Below, piece by piece: positions 11,834 to 22,869 of a stretch of DNA of 56,963 nucleotides. The notes below the pieces were generated by a model. It worked only from the letters and a program-made list of their open reading frames with translations. It ran no database searches and was not told the origin of the DNA. The position numbers and the translations under genes are program-made. This stretch comes from Rhizoclosmatium globosum (lineage: Eukaryota; Chytridiomycota; Chytridiomycetes; Chytridiales; Chytriomycetaceae): NCBI GenBank assembly GCA_002104985.1, contig MCGO01000233.1, positions 1 through 56,963 on the forward strand, written 5' to 3'. Position 1 is the first letter of the stretch, and every line of letters begins with the position of its first letter.

Positions 11834-13430
11834 TCAAAGGACGAGAGAAAGAAGAGAAAGGAGGGACACGACGGCAACAACAGTTGATATGGAGCCACTC
11901 TTTTGACTTTGAGTAATCTGAGCGTTTCCACCTTGTGATGGCACAGCAGCAGTCGTGGGCACTACAGTATCTCTTGCAATTTTGGTGCCAAGAACAACAC
12001 TTCCATCGCATTTGTAGACAAGACCATCAGCATCCACCAAAGTGCTCTTGACACTGTCAATAAATCCATTCCACCAGGTCAAAGTAGCAGTATTGTTCGT
12101 GACTCTCCAATCCTGAATCGCAGGCACTCCGTTAAGGGCAAGAGGCTTCACCTCTTCAAACTGCACAAACAGCTTCAACTTGGGGTAATTTTGCAAAGTC
12201 GCCTGCGAAATTAACTGCTTCCACCATCCATCTTTAACCTGCACTTCAGAAGTTGCACCTGTTGCATTGGCAAACGTGGGGATCCAAGGACTTCCCGTTT
12301 CAGGCAACATCATGGGCTTGTTGCGTCCTACCGCAAACATTTGGTAAAAATTGTGCACTTTGAGCCAGGCGTCTTGCAAGTTTCCGCCTGGAGAGTTTGG
12401 GTTGTTGACTCCCGTCAAGAGTTGGTCAAAGAAATTGGCTGGAACGGCACAGTTGTTTTGACAAATGGGGTAGTAGTAAAGAGAGAGTCCGACCCAGTCG
12501 ACAACATCGTCTCCAGGATAAAACGGAGTGTATGGGTCATCCATGTTGTCGATTTTTCCGTCACCATTCGAATCAAGGACGTTAAAGTCGAGGCCCCCAG
12601 GTAGAGGAGATTCTCTTGCTCCAGCGCCAACAAATGGATACGTGATTCCAATGTTAGGAGCCCACACCATAGCTGTCATGTTTGTATATTGTCGCACGAT
12701 GAACGTGAATTGACGGTGGGATGCAATGTATTGGGTGGGCCAATTTCCCCAAGGGTACCCTATATTTTCAAACAATTAGTACCACGAGGCAACGAAAGCA
12801 AGAGATTCATACAATCGCCGTTCATTTCATGAGCATATCGGAGGAAGATAGGGACTCCGTAGTATTCGTTAATGAAGGCACACATCTTGGCGAAATTCGT
12901 CATCATTTCAACAGTGATCTTTGAGACATCAGCTACTTGAGGGTTCAAAGACAATTCGAGCATGGCACCGACTCTGCCTGCCTCACTTCCAAACCAGTTG
13001 AAAGTGTTGTTGTCGTATCCAAGGCCGCCGAAAGTCCCTGGAATGATATCGAGCCAGGCGTTACTGTTTTAGGTTTTATTAGTAAGTGCATGTGTATAAT
13101 TTGGGGATTGAGTTGATTGTATGATTCGTTGAGTGTTTGAGTGTTTGTAAGTGAAGTTACAAGGGAGCTAACTTACTAAACAGCCGGTGTGTACCCGTTC
13201 TGCTTTTTAACGTTAGCACTTGGGACTTCGTAGCTCCAGTCGAGCGAGACACCGAGCATCAACTTGTTTTGAAGTGGCGGCTCGAGTCTTGCTAGTGCCG
13301 AGTTAGGGTCACGAGCACAGGAAGAAAGCGGCTTCTTGTTTGCATCGTAGATTGGGACCGATGGCGCAATAATCGCACCAAGAACGGTTGTCGCAGTGAC
13401 AAGGACTGCGGCGATGCGAAGTGGGACCAT
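11834..13430 (-). CDS. GPI-anchored glycoside hydrolase, GH26 (mannanase)-like
   Basis: Exons 11834-12759, 12813-13063 and 13177-13430 give 476 aa. The start MVPLRIAAVLVTATTVLGA is a clean signal peptide. Splicing restores FLRYAHEMNGDWYPWGNW, the GH26 signature with the acid/base Glu in HEMNG. The likely nucleophile Glu is in MLPETGSPW. An inserted loop, LDSNGDGKIDNMDDP, matches a calcium-binding DxNxDGxxD loop. The C-terminus (Ser-rich, then STVVAVVSLLSLLSLVL) is a GPI-anchor signal, so the enzyme should sit at the cell surface or wall. Family knowledge suggests beta-mannan or a related beta-glycan as substrate; this is not proven. It is divergent from the oleate hydratase gene. Confidence 0.8.
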
Positions 13431-13949
13431 TTTGGTGAGTTTGGAAGAAGGACCAATCAATTTGCAAGAAAGGTTCGTCAACATAGGCGGGATGCAAATG
13501 CTTTCATTTGAACCTGGAAACAGACTGACAGTGTTATTAGTTGCCTTGTTCATTCGAGTTCTCTTATTACGCTCGCTCGCTATGGTGGCAACATATTCTA
13601 CAGCGACTTAGGTACAACATATCTCACCGTTCAATAAAGTCCCCATAAAGAGAGTACAAGAGTAATAATAAGAGGGTAACTACTCATTCATGTATGTCGT
13701 CAGTTTCGCTCTTGCGCACTAATTCTACTAATTCTGGTTGACTGACAAATCAAAACGGCTTCTGTGAGTCATTCAAGTTTCAGAGCCAAGAAAGTTGAAA
13801 CTGCCCCCACCCCCATGAGGCCTCGGTGCATTAAAAATGTCGGCTACGTGTAGTATTGAGTCACATCAGATCCTTGCAAGTATAAAACCTGGGCCACCTG
13901 TATGGAATTCCCCTCAGATTACTACAATCAAAAACAAAACAACACAACA
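13431..13949. promoter_or_regulatory. Divergent promoter region, GH26-like / oleate hydratase
   Basis: 519 bp between two start codons on opposite strands. No coding signal. It contains the TATA box of the oleate hydratase at 13881-13887. A C-rich run (about 13803-13816) lies 65 bp further upstream. Confidence 0.6.
13881..13887 (+). promoter_or_regulatory. TATA box of oleate hydratase gene
   Basis: TATAAAA, 69 bp upstream of the chosen ATG at 13950. Transcription about 30 bp downstream would begin near 13910. That would exclude the in-frame ATG at 13902 and favour 13950, which is preceded by an A-rich CAACACAACA leader. Confidence 0.6.
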
Positions 13950-15614
13950 ATGGTTTCTTCTACTGCTCCCGTAATTCCAACCAAGGCCTATATGGTTGGC
14001 GGCGGAATCGCGTCCCTCTCCAGTGCCGTCTATCTCATTCGTCATGTCAAGATGAATCCTAAAGACATTACCATCTTTGAGAACCTTTCCGTTACTGGAG
14101 GCTCTATGGATGCTGCTGGTGACACAAAGAAAGGCTATCTGATGAGAGGAGGACGCATGTTTGATCGAGGTTTGTTTTTCATCTTCCAACCTGTCAAATC
14201 AAATATACTAACCAAACTTACTACAGAGGCATACACGTGTCTGTATGATCTGCTCTCTGAGATTCCGTCCACGCTCAACCCAGGAAGCAACTGCAAAGAC
14301 GATATTTACGAGTTCTCTGCGAAATACCCAACTGATTCTCATGCACGTCTCATTGATGAAGGCTGCATCATAGCCGATGCTTCCCAGCTCGGAGTCTCTC
14401 TCCTGGACAACACGCGTTTCGGAGAGCTCCTCATTGCCCCTGAGGACACAATCCAGGGTAAAGGAATCAACGACTGGTTCACACCGGCCTTCTTCACATC
14501 CCACTTCTGGTACTGCATGCGTTCTACTTTCGCCTTCCAGCCATGGCACTCCTTGATTGAATTCAAGCGCTACTGCCTCCGTTTCATGCACGAAGTTCCA
14601 AAGCTCTTCAACTTGGGTGGTGTCTGGAGAACCCCCTTCAACCAGTACGACTCAATTATTGCCCCAACAACAAAATGGCTCAAGGAACAAGGCGTCAACT
14701 TTGAATTCGGCGTCAACGTCACCGCCTTGGACTTTGCTGTTGAGAAAGATGCCCGTTCCGTCTACCGCATCCACTTGACCCGCAACCGCGTTCCAGAAAC
14801 AATCGAAGTCTCCAAAACGGATCGCGTGTTTGTCACTCTTGGATCTCTGACTGCAGCTTCCACGATCGGATCCATGGACAAGCCAGCTCCTGCTATTATC
14901 CAATCTGAGGCGGAACAAGACCCAACCTGGGCTCTGTGGAAAGACATCGCGAAACGTCAGCCAGACTTTGGAAGACCGGAAGTATTCAGTAAAGACGTGA
15001 ACGCGTCCAAGTTCTTGTCTTTCTCTGTCACCTGTTTCGACGACTCCTTCTTCAAGCGCTATGTGGAATGGTCTACAAATGAGCCAGGTACTGGTGCGCT
15101 CGTCACGTTCAAGCATTCTAAGTGGGGAATGTCTATTGTCGTTCCACATCAGCCACACTTTTCTGGACAGCCTGAAAACGTGAAAGTCTTTTGGGGATAT
15201 GGTCTATTCCCTGATGAGATTGGAAACTTTGTCAAGAAGCCAATGACGGAATGTACGGGTGCGGAAATTATGATGGAGGTTATTCAAATGCTGGCATTTG
15301 AGTCTGATATGAAGGAAATCCTGGAAAACTCCACCTGCATTCCTTCGATGCTTCCATACACAATGTCTCAGTTTGTCAAGAGAAGCAATGGAGATCGTCC
15401 ACTCGTCGTACCAAAGGATTCTGTCAACTTTGCATTCCTGGGCCAATTTGTTGAAGTTCCTCTTGATGTCGTCTTCACTGTAGAGTACTCCGTCAGATGT
15501 GCTCAGACAGCTGTTTTCAAGCTTTGCAACGTTGACCGTGAAGTTACTCCAATTTACAAGGGATGGAGGGACCCTGCTGTTTTGGTATCCGCAGCCAAAG
15601 CAATGCTCTCTTGA
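13950..15614 (+). CDS. Oleate hydratase (MCRA/fatty acid double-bond hydratase)
   Basis: FAD enzyme that adds water across cis-9 double bonds, for example oleate to 10-hydroxystearate. Exons 13950-14169 and 14227-15614 give 535 aa. The Rossmann FAD loop is AYMVGGGIASLSSAVYLIR. Further family features are the SVTGGSMDAAGD segment, RGGRMFDREAYTCLYDLL formed across the intron, WYCMRSTFAFQPWHSLIEFK, and PFNQYDSI. A C-terminal helical region follows (FLGQFVEVPLDVVFTVEYS). The 57-nt intron has no stop and keeps frame, so retention would insert 19 residues into a conserved stretch; splicing clearly fits the family. The ATG at 13902 is in frame, but lies too close to the TATA box. This family is common in bacteria and patchy in fungi. 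Confidence 0.95.
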   Translation: MVSSTAPVIPTKAYMVGGGIASLSSAVYLIRHVKMNPKDITIFENLSVTGGSMDAAGDTKKGYLMRGGRMFDRGLFFIFQPVKSNILTKLTTEAYTCLYDLLSEIPSTLNPGSNCKDDIYEFSAKYPTDSHARLIDEGCIIADASQLGVSLLDNTRFGELLIAPEDTIQGKGINDWFTPAFFTSHFWYCMRSTFAFQPWHSLIEFKRYCLRFMHEVPKLFNLGGVWRTPFNQYDSIIAPTTKWLKEQGVNFEFGVNVTALDFAVEKDARSVYRIHLTRNRVPETIEVSKTDRVFVTLGSLTAASTIGSMDKPAPAIIQSEAEQDPTWALWKDIAKRQPDFGRPEVFSKDVNASKFLSFSVTCFDDSFFKRYVEWSTNEPGTGALVTFKHSKWGMSIVVPHQPHFSGQPENVKVFWGYGLFPDEIGNFVKKPMTECTGAEIMMEVIQMLAFESDMKEILENSTCIPSMLPYTMSQFVKRSNGDRPLVVPKDSVNFAFLGQFVEVPLDVVFTVEYSVRCAQTAVFKLCNVDREVTPIYKGWRDPAVLVSAAKAMLS

Positions 15615-15738
15615 TTCATCTCTATTTCATAGCATTTCTCTATTTCCTTTCATTTATCAATAAATTCAATCATGTCTCTGAATTGCGTCTTGGAATATCA
15701 ACTTGAAAAAAACACGCTTTATTAGGTCAAAAGAGAAT

Positions 15739-18700
15739 TTATTCCTCGGATTTCTGTCCATCCAAGCCTTGCTGAACTACAAGCTCATAGTACATTCCTC
15801 GTTTATCATATAATTGCTGGTGCGTTCCTGATTCGGCGACGACACCATCTTTCAAGAAGTAAATGACATCGGCGTGTTGAATAGACGACAAGCGATGAGC
15901 GATAGCAATGGTAGTACGGCCTTTGGCAGCTTCGTCGAGGGCCAATTGCACAATTTTCTCTGATTCTGCGTCAAGAGCTGATGTAGCCTCATCCAGCAAA
16001 AGAACGCGTGGGTTGCGTACCAAGGCCCGTGCAATGGCGACACGTTGTTTTTGACCTCCAGACAACTGACCTCCCTTTTGGCCGACGAATGTCTTGTAAC
16101 CATCTGGAAGCGACATGATAAAGTCGTGAATGTTCGCATCCTTTGCAGCTTGTATAATTCGCTCTTCTGAAGGTTGTTCATCGCAGCCAAAGGCAATATT
16201 GTCCTCAATAGACATATCAAATAGATTTGGCTCTTGAGACACAAGTCCAACAACGTTGCGGTATTGGTTGATATTCAGCTTGCGAATATCATTTCCATCC
16301 AAGCACACAAATCCATCGATAGGATCATAGAAACGCTCAATTAGACCAATGGTTGTACTTTTACCACATCCTGAGGGACCAACAAGAGCGACAAATTGAC
16401 CTGGCTTCACCGAAATATTCAATCCTCGCAGAACTTTAACATTTGGTCGTGTTGGATAAACGAACTTGACGTCCTTAAATTCGACAAGTCCTTGAACATT
16501 TGTGGAGTCAACTGAAAGGCCTTCACTGGAATCAGAATCAATTTCAGGCTCACGCTCCACAATTCGAAGAATATTTTCGGCACTGTTCTTGGCATTGAAA
16601 GCGTCTGGTACAAACGCGAAGATACGACCAGCACTCATTGAACCAAAGATCACAGCCATAAACACCGTGAAGAAAGTTTTTACAGTATAGCCTTCATAAG
16701 CAACCAAATAACCTCCATAGTAGAAGCACGCCGCATTACCAAAGAAGTTGGTGCATTGAGCGGCAGCGTAAAGAATAGTATTGAATGCGGCATTCTTGTA
16801 TCCGTCTCTGAGAGGGCCATCCAAAAGCTTTGAGTAACCATCCAGTACTTTTTGTTCGTTCGTTAAACTCTGAACGGTACGAATGGCAGCAACGCTTTCA
16901 GTCGCAACTTGAGCCGATCGAGCATAAGCCTTCTTAACTTTGTCATGGAAGTACTTTAAGACACGCAACCTAAAGAAGGAAGTTGCAACCAGAACTGGAA
17001 CAAGACAAAGTCCGAGTAATGCCAGTTTCCATCCGTACACCAAACCAACCACAACACCACCAAATAAGGTGAAGAATAGTTGGAGAGCAGTACCAAGAGT
17101 TACTCCACTTGCACCCTGAACTTTTTGCGCATCAGTCGCAAGACTAGAAGTAAGCGCACCCGTCGTGTTTCCATCTTGATCAAAGAATGCAATATTCTGA
17201 CGAAGCATCTTTGTGTACAGCAGTTTCCTGATACGTTCAGTGAGAAACTCATTGCTGAGGCCGAACATGAAGTTCTGAATAAAGTTGGAGACAGCAGTAA
17301 CAGCAGCAAGAGCCACAAAAAGACCAGCCCAGAAGTGGGCGTCAGTAGTTCGTTGTGGCTCAGGCTCTGAAAATGCTCCAATAGCTGAAGAGAAAATAAT
17401 CGAAAGGAAGGGAACCACTAATCCGGCAGCAACGGACGCTACTAGACCAACGCAAATATAAATTAGTTCTGGTTTGTTAAGCTTGTAAATTTCGACAATG
17501 ACATGGCCCTGCAAACAATTTAAGACACTGAGTAAATATGTGGAGGAAGTAAGCTTACGAGTGTGATAGGTCTTTCAGAGTCCTTGAACCCCATTTCGGC
17601 ATCAGCCGGACCGGTTCTTTCAGTAACTGTCTCTGGTTTGATGCTGTCGGCAACAATAAACTCTGATTTCTTTGTGTCTTCCTTCCTTTCAGTCAGAGTT
17701 TCTCGAACATCAGAAACGTCCTGGCCATTATCTTCGTTTTGAACAAGCTGTTGAGCATTCACGAGCTGGGCATAGAATCCTCCCTCCATTTCAATCAACT
17801 CTTGGTGAGTTCCCTTCTCGATAATCTCTCCTCGTGCCATAACTACAATCAAGTCGGCATTTTTGATGGTCGAGAGACGATGAGCGATTACAATTGTTGT
17901 TCGGCCTTCTGAAGCATTTTCGAGAGCAGCTTGAACGATTCTTTCAGAAGTTGTGTCCAAAGCAGAAGTCGCTTCATCGAGAAGAAGAACTTTTGGATCC
18001 TTGATAATAGCTCGTGCAATGGCAATTCGTTGCTATTATACAAGAGGTTATGCGGTGATACGATAAAGTAACGTCCATACCTTCTGTCCACCTGAGAGCA
18101 AGAGTCCACGTTCTCCCACCTGAGTATTGTATCCTTGAGGCAAAAGTTGAATGAATTCATGGGCGTTTGCCTTGACAGCAGCACTTTGAATCAGCTTCAA
18201 TTTAGTTTCCTCGTTTGCATGTTCATTCGCGGTTCCAGTCAATCCGTGAGCAATGTTTTCAGCAACTGATCCTTCGAACAAAGTTGGCTCTTGAGATACG
18301 TAACCGATTTGTCGACGAAGCCACAACAGATTCAAGTCCTTGACATTGACTCCGTCAAACAGCACTTCTCCATCTGTCGAATCGTAGAAACGCTCCAACA
18401 GCTGAATAATCGTGGACTTCCCGCTTCCACTTGCACCAACAAGTGCAACAGTCTTCCCAGGTTCAACAGTCAGGTCCAGACCCTTCAGAATTTTAACATC
18501 AGGGCGAGAGGGATAAGTAAACTAAACATCAGTGCAAATCATTTAGATACAACAACCAAAATTATCGAGACTCACTTGAACGTTCTTAAATTCGACTTTT
18601 CCAGCAACTTGATCAATGGTTTTACCACCTTTATCTTCCGTATCAATTGCAGGAACTCGTTCCAAAGTAAAGAAAATCTTTGAACCAGCTCCGGTACCAA

Positions 18701-20069
18701 GAGCGATGGCTTGCAGCTCTGGTGCAACTTGAGCCAACGAAAACGCACCAATCAAAACAGCAAAGAACACATTCACGACCGTTCCCGCATCAATCAAGTC
18801 ACTCAAAAGCAAGACGCTTCCATAGTAGAAGCTGACACTGTACATCAAGTAAATGACTCCAAACATAACTCCAGTACCCAATCCAGTAACCATCGCTTTC
18901 CTCACACCTGCATTTCTAGCAGTAGCCAATAAATCCCCATACCGCTGACTCATTTTCTTTTGCGCATTGAAAGCCGTGACAGTCCTCACAGCCGTCAACC
19001 CTTCCTCCGCAATAGTCCCCGCCTTCGAATACCCTTCCAAAATCACAGTCTGATACTTTGACGAAACCTTATTCATAATCACAACAGACCCAGCAATCAG
19101 CGGAATCCCACACATGAGCACAAGCGTGAGTCTCCAGCTCTTGATGAATGCGATAATGAACGCAGAAATGAATGCAAAGACTTGGGAGAAACAGATGGGT
19201 ACTTTTTCAGAGATTGCTTCTTGGATGAGGAGCATGTCGGATGTGATTCGGGTTGCTACTTCGCCTGCGCCTTCTGTGTCATGCCAACCAATGTTCTGGC
19301 GGAGCACAGCTTTCAAGTACGCGTGCCGAGTATGGTGTGTGATGCGTTCTCCGCAGGATACAAAAATCGCCATGTAGATATCTATTGTTTCAAAGTGTTG
19401 TGTTAGACACAAACTGTGGATCCACATCTGACTGACTCACATGTAGTTACAAACGTGGCTAAAGCAATGTACACAAAGTACAAGCAGTTCTCCCGAACTT
19501 GGCTCATAAGGTTGTCCTGAAACGTGTGTAGTCGGAACTCAAACTCAGCGGTACTACCATTCACAATAGGCTGAGGCGCCGAGAAAGAGTTGACAAGGTT
19601 ACCAAACACGATTCTGATGAAAAAGGTCTTAGTAAAGTAAGCTAATGGGTCATCTCACGTGCCAAGAAATTGTTGCATAAGCACTGCCATCGGCCACCCC
19701 CGCTTTGGTGTTCCACCGTATCGTAGGCTCACATATGCATACTAAGTCCTTAGCAGTGCGAGGAATGAAGCAAGGGTAAGAGGGCAAGGTGACAACAAGC
19801 ACTCACGTCAACAACGGATTAGCACTTCCAGCAGCAGCAGCCATCAAAAGTCCAACAGCCATCAGGGCCTTGTCAAACGTGGTTGCAAACCGATACAACT
19901 CAAAGTATCCAATCTTTCGTGGAGTCTCTTTGGCTGGATGAGGTTGAATTTGGACAGGTGGTTCAGATGTGGCGGCAGTGACATTATTGGGCATAGGAGC
20001 AGTCGGCATAGAGCTCTTATCAGCAACGGCCCACTGTTCCTCTGTTGGTGGTGGCCCTGAGTCGCTCAT
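15739..20069 (-). CDS. Full-size ABCB (P-glycoprotein/MDR-type) transporter
   Basis: Membrane exporter with two TMD-NBD halves, 1,308 aa from exons 15739-17508, 17559-18032, 18081-18521, 18576-19381, 19441-19613 and 19807-20069. NBD1: Walker [11 protein letters not shown]-loop region YVSQEPTLF, signature LLSGGQK interrupted by an intron, then [14 protein letters not shown]2: [44 protein letters not shown] and [12 protein letters not shown]1 begins at [16 protein letters not shown], joined across a 193-nt intron. All catalytic residues look intact in both halves, so this is probably an active drug, lipid or peptide exporter. The linker carries a charged [15 protein letters not shown] stretch. 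It is convergent with the oleate hydratase; the substrate cannot be told. Confidence 0.95.
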
Positions 20070-20218
20070 TTTGAGGTTGTTTTGCTGAGAGGATGTCACA
20101 CTTTTTTTGGTGATGTGAACTATCTCCGCCATTACAAAACTCATTACATATTTGTTTATTTTTGATTGAGAATATCTTCTCCGTACTGACACAAAGTCCA
20201 GAAACCATTTCCTTTCCA

Positions 20219-21195
20219 TCACCACTCCATATCATCCTCATCCCCATCTTCCTCCTGGTCCCTATAATCATTCTCCCTGTCCTCGTCATCCTCTCCAATC
20301 TCATCCACTTCATCCTCCTCCCCATCACTCTCCACAACCCGCTTTCTTTTCCCTTCTCCATCCCCTCCTACCGTATTCCCAACACCGCCACCTCCTCCTA
20401 TCACAATCGGCTCACACCCATCAAGCGTAACCTCCTCACCATCACTTACAAGCAGTTCCCTCCACGCCCGGATATCTTTAATCGCACTAGGCGGGCTACT
20501 ACTCGCAGGCCTCTTGGATCCCGTAACGCCAATAACAGGTCCACTCGCGCGCCGCACAGCTGACACCGCGAACGGGTTTTTAAGCGCCATTGCTGCGATG
20601 GGGTCTGTGGGGATTTCGTCTTGTGCGGATGCCTTGATTGTCGCGTCAGAAGGGAGCGAGGAGCCTCCAGTGTTGGTTCTTTTACGACCGCGACGGCCGC
20701 GCGTGCTTTTTGAGTTGCTGGCGGGGTTTGTCGCAGGAGAGGGTGGCTCGGGTGGATCTGTTTGGATTGCAGTTTCTGCGACTGTAGGCACTTGTGGTTG
20801 TTGCCGTGCTGCTGGTAGAGCTCCTAACGCTGGCAGTTCAAAAGGTGTTCCGAGGCGATGTGCAATTGTATCGTAAATCTGTAATGTCATGCATAAATAA
20901 AGAATGTAATTGATGAAGAGTTTTGAAAAACTCACATATGGGAACTTTCCAAACACAGCTGTAAAGGCAAGAGCATTCACATCATGTTTCTTTTTTGTTC
21001 CGAATATCTCGGTTCCTATTGCATGCCTGACTTGAAGAATCACAGCAGAAAGTTCATCCCTCGTCATTGAATTGTTGAATTCTTCGAGTAATAGTTGATC
21101 GAGAACGTCTCGCCGCCTTGTTGGAGGATCATGCGCCAAGAATGTCAAAAATACGAGAATCTTTGTCTCCGCAGTGTAGTAAAGAATGCCATTCA
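20219..21195 (-). CDS. Uncharacterised nuclear-type protein with acidic tail (5' end unresolved)
   Basis: Two exons are clear, 20219-20878 and 20936-21195, joined in phase 0 (KFPY to IYDTIAHRLG) across a 57-nt intron. The N-terminal part is helical (ILYYTAETKILVFLTFLAHD, then RRRDVLDQLLLEEFNN). The middle is Pro/Ser-rich with a basic TRGRRGRKRTN stretch typical of a nuclear signal. The C-terminus is strongly acidic (ESDGEEDEVDEIGEDDEDRE). The frame is open into an acceptor TAG at about 21196 that needs a phase-1 donor upstream. A short ATG ORF lies upstream at about 21449, but its donor is weak. I recognise no family. Confidence 0.55.
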
Positions 21196-21469
21196 CTATT
21201 TCGGAATGAGTTTGTTAGCCTATGGATTCCCAACACCCTGTCACCGTAAACTGTTGCTTGATCAATTGTTTACATTCGTTTCGCTACTCTGAATTACGCT
21301 TTGTCGCTTATCGTGGTCGCCCTAACATCTTTTGACTTCGCCTTAGTTTCGGACTCTGTCCATCTTCTTGACTTCCTCTAACTCGTACGAACTTCGTCGA
21401 TCCACATGTCGACTTCGCAGTCTCCTTCAAACTCCGTCCGTCAACTTTGTCCAACTTCATTTCACTTCC
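21196..21469. other. Gap between two minus-strand genes, possible 5' exon
   Basis: Read on the minus strand, a short ORF begins MKLDKVDGRSLKETAKST. It could be the missing first exon of the 20219-21195 gene, but no strong donor is present. The segment has several loosely repeated GAAGTC/GAAGTT words. Nothing else is recognised. Confidence 0.3.
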
Positions 21470-22570
21470 TTAGTGTTCCACAATCAGGTCCACAATTCTT
21501 CCAACATTTCCACCCAACTCCATCAATCTCATAATCTTACCTTCATCAAGTGTGGGAGTCAATTTCTGGACCAGATTTGCCCAGAACCATGCAAAGACGA
21601 ATCGACCGATACCAAATTTCGAGCGCCAAGTATCGTCATTGAAGCGGTAGACATTGATGTTCAGTCCATGCACAACTTTAAATCTGTACTTGAGAGGCCC
21701 ATCAATAAAGTACTTTAGAATATCATTTTCGTCACGGAGAGCAGCTTCCTTGTTGATTCGGTGCATACCAACGAGGGCTTTCTCTTGAAAGACGGGGTGA
21801 GAAGAGAAGGAAGGTTTGAGGGCGTAGTAGCTGGAGGGTTCTGCAGCACAAGATTTCTTGAGACGGGCGGGGATGGAAGCCGGGTCAAGTTGGAGGAGTT
21901 CAGCAACCGTCACATCTGCAGTGATTGCGGATTCGCGGGGCAGCTGAGAGTGGAGATTCGCGACATTTTTACCGAGTTTGAGTTTGATTGCGTCGATGAG
22001 AAGCAGGGATTCTGGCGGTGCGTTGTTGTCGATGTCGATGTCGTTGTCGCTGTCGTTGTCGTGTGGGAGTGAGGCCAAGTACACGTTTTCGTTGATTGCA
22101 GTTGCGGCCGCGCGGAGAACGCGGGTTCTGAGCGGGTCGGTCAGGGCGGCTTTCAAGGCGGCTTTTCGGGACGCGGGGATTGAAGCCTGGGTTGCGGGTG
22201 CGAGAGAGACGAGGAGCAGGGCCAGGGACGTGTCGGGTCCAACGACAAACGACGACGACGACAACGACGCACTCGAATCCGAGGATCCCGATGACGACAT
22301 CAACACACAAAGCGAGTAGAAGGCAATGCGCGACAGGCCCATTTGACTCGCAAACGAAGCGTCGCTGCTCCGCAAAAGCTCGCTTTCAATCCATCCACAA
22401 ACAAAGTGCCGTCGTTGCTGCCGCTCGCGAACTTGCCGCATCAGTGACGTGTTCTCGCTTTGTAGGCGGACGAGCACTGCCTCCTTGTCCCTGTCCCGCT
22501 CCTTTTCGTGTCCTAACATGGGTGTGTTGGTTTTTTTGGAGGAGGTTGTTCTTTTCGGACATGCGAACAC
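21470..22570 (-). CDS. Uncharacterised protein, single exon
   Basis: An uninterrupted 366-aa reading frame on the minus strand. The first 60 residues are charged and could form a coiled coil (KEAVLVRLQSENTSLMRQVR). An Ala/Ser-rich middle follows, with a short Asp/Asn repeat (DNDSDNDIDIDNN) made by GTC/GAT triplet repetition. The end is more ordered (ILKYFIDGPLKYRF, then KFGIGRFVFAWFWANLVQKL and MRLMELGGNVGRIVDLI). I do not recognise a family. The start at 22570 is the first ATG of the frame; initiation at a later Met (for example MLGHEKERD) is possible. It shares strand with the gene at 20219-21195. Confidence 0.6.
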   Translation of the reverse strand: MFACPKRTTSSKKTNTPMLGHEKERDRDKEAVLVRLQSENTSLMRQVRERQQRRHFVCGWIESELLRSSDASFASQMGLSRIAFYSLCVLMSSSGSSDSSASLSSSSFVVGPDTSLALLLVSLAPATQASIPASRKAALKAALTDPLRTRVLRAAATAINENVYLASLPHDNDSDNDIDIDNNAPPESLLLIDAIKLKLGKNVANLHSQLPRESAITADVTVAELLQLDPASIPARLKKSCAAEPSSYYALKPSFSSHPVFQEKALVGMHRINKEAALRDENDILKYFIDGPLKYRFKVVHGLNINVYRFNDDTWRSKFGIGRFVFAWFWANLVQKLTPTLDEGKIMRLMELGGNVGRIVDLIVEH

Positions 22571-22662
22571 CTAACATTACTACAAGACAGGTTTCAACTT
22601 TTCTCAAATTCAATTATCCCTGACAACTGATTAATTGATGGACTGAGTTCCATCAATCCAAT

Positions 22663-22869
22663 TTGCCTTTCTCAAATGAGAAGCCGAACAACAACTTTGA
22701 CAGCACTTCTGATATTCTTTTCTCTCTTTACTCAGTCTCAGCTTTGATGTTGATTCCAATTCAAAACCAAAACAATGTCCGAGCCAATAATAACAAACCT
22801 GTCAGAGTTAAGCCTGCCTCCGATTCAATGATTAACAAAATGCTGGTTTCAAAGTGGAATGATTATTGA
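22663..22869 (+). pseudogene. Small peptide gene copy 1, signal peptide out of frame
   Basis: A 68-codon frame whose C-terminus, RVKPASDSMINKMLVSKWND, matches GVKPASDTTINMMLIAKWED of the secreted peptide gene at 25493-25675. The apparent homologous signal peptide begins at an ATG at 22677 (MRSRTTTLTALLIFFSLF) in another frame and hits a stop at about 22746. The frame ending in the conserved tail has no signal peptide. No intron of sensible size can join the two. It is either a frameshifted pseudogene, a sequence error, or a non-secreted relative starting at 22663. The conserved tail suggests recent function. Confidence 0.5.

Noticed and set aside
19620..19806. Extra coding exon in the ABCB gene
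   Set aside because: Frames there can be read, but direct splicing of 19807 to 19613 gives [14 protein letters not shown], the expected family sequence, with no insert.
20162..20563. Plus-strand ORF of 133 aa opposite the ABCB 5' end
   Set aside because: Antisense of an acidic and Pro-rich coding region; low-complexity shadow.
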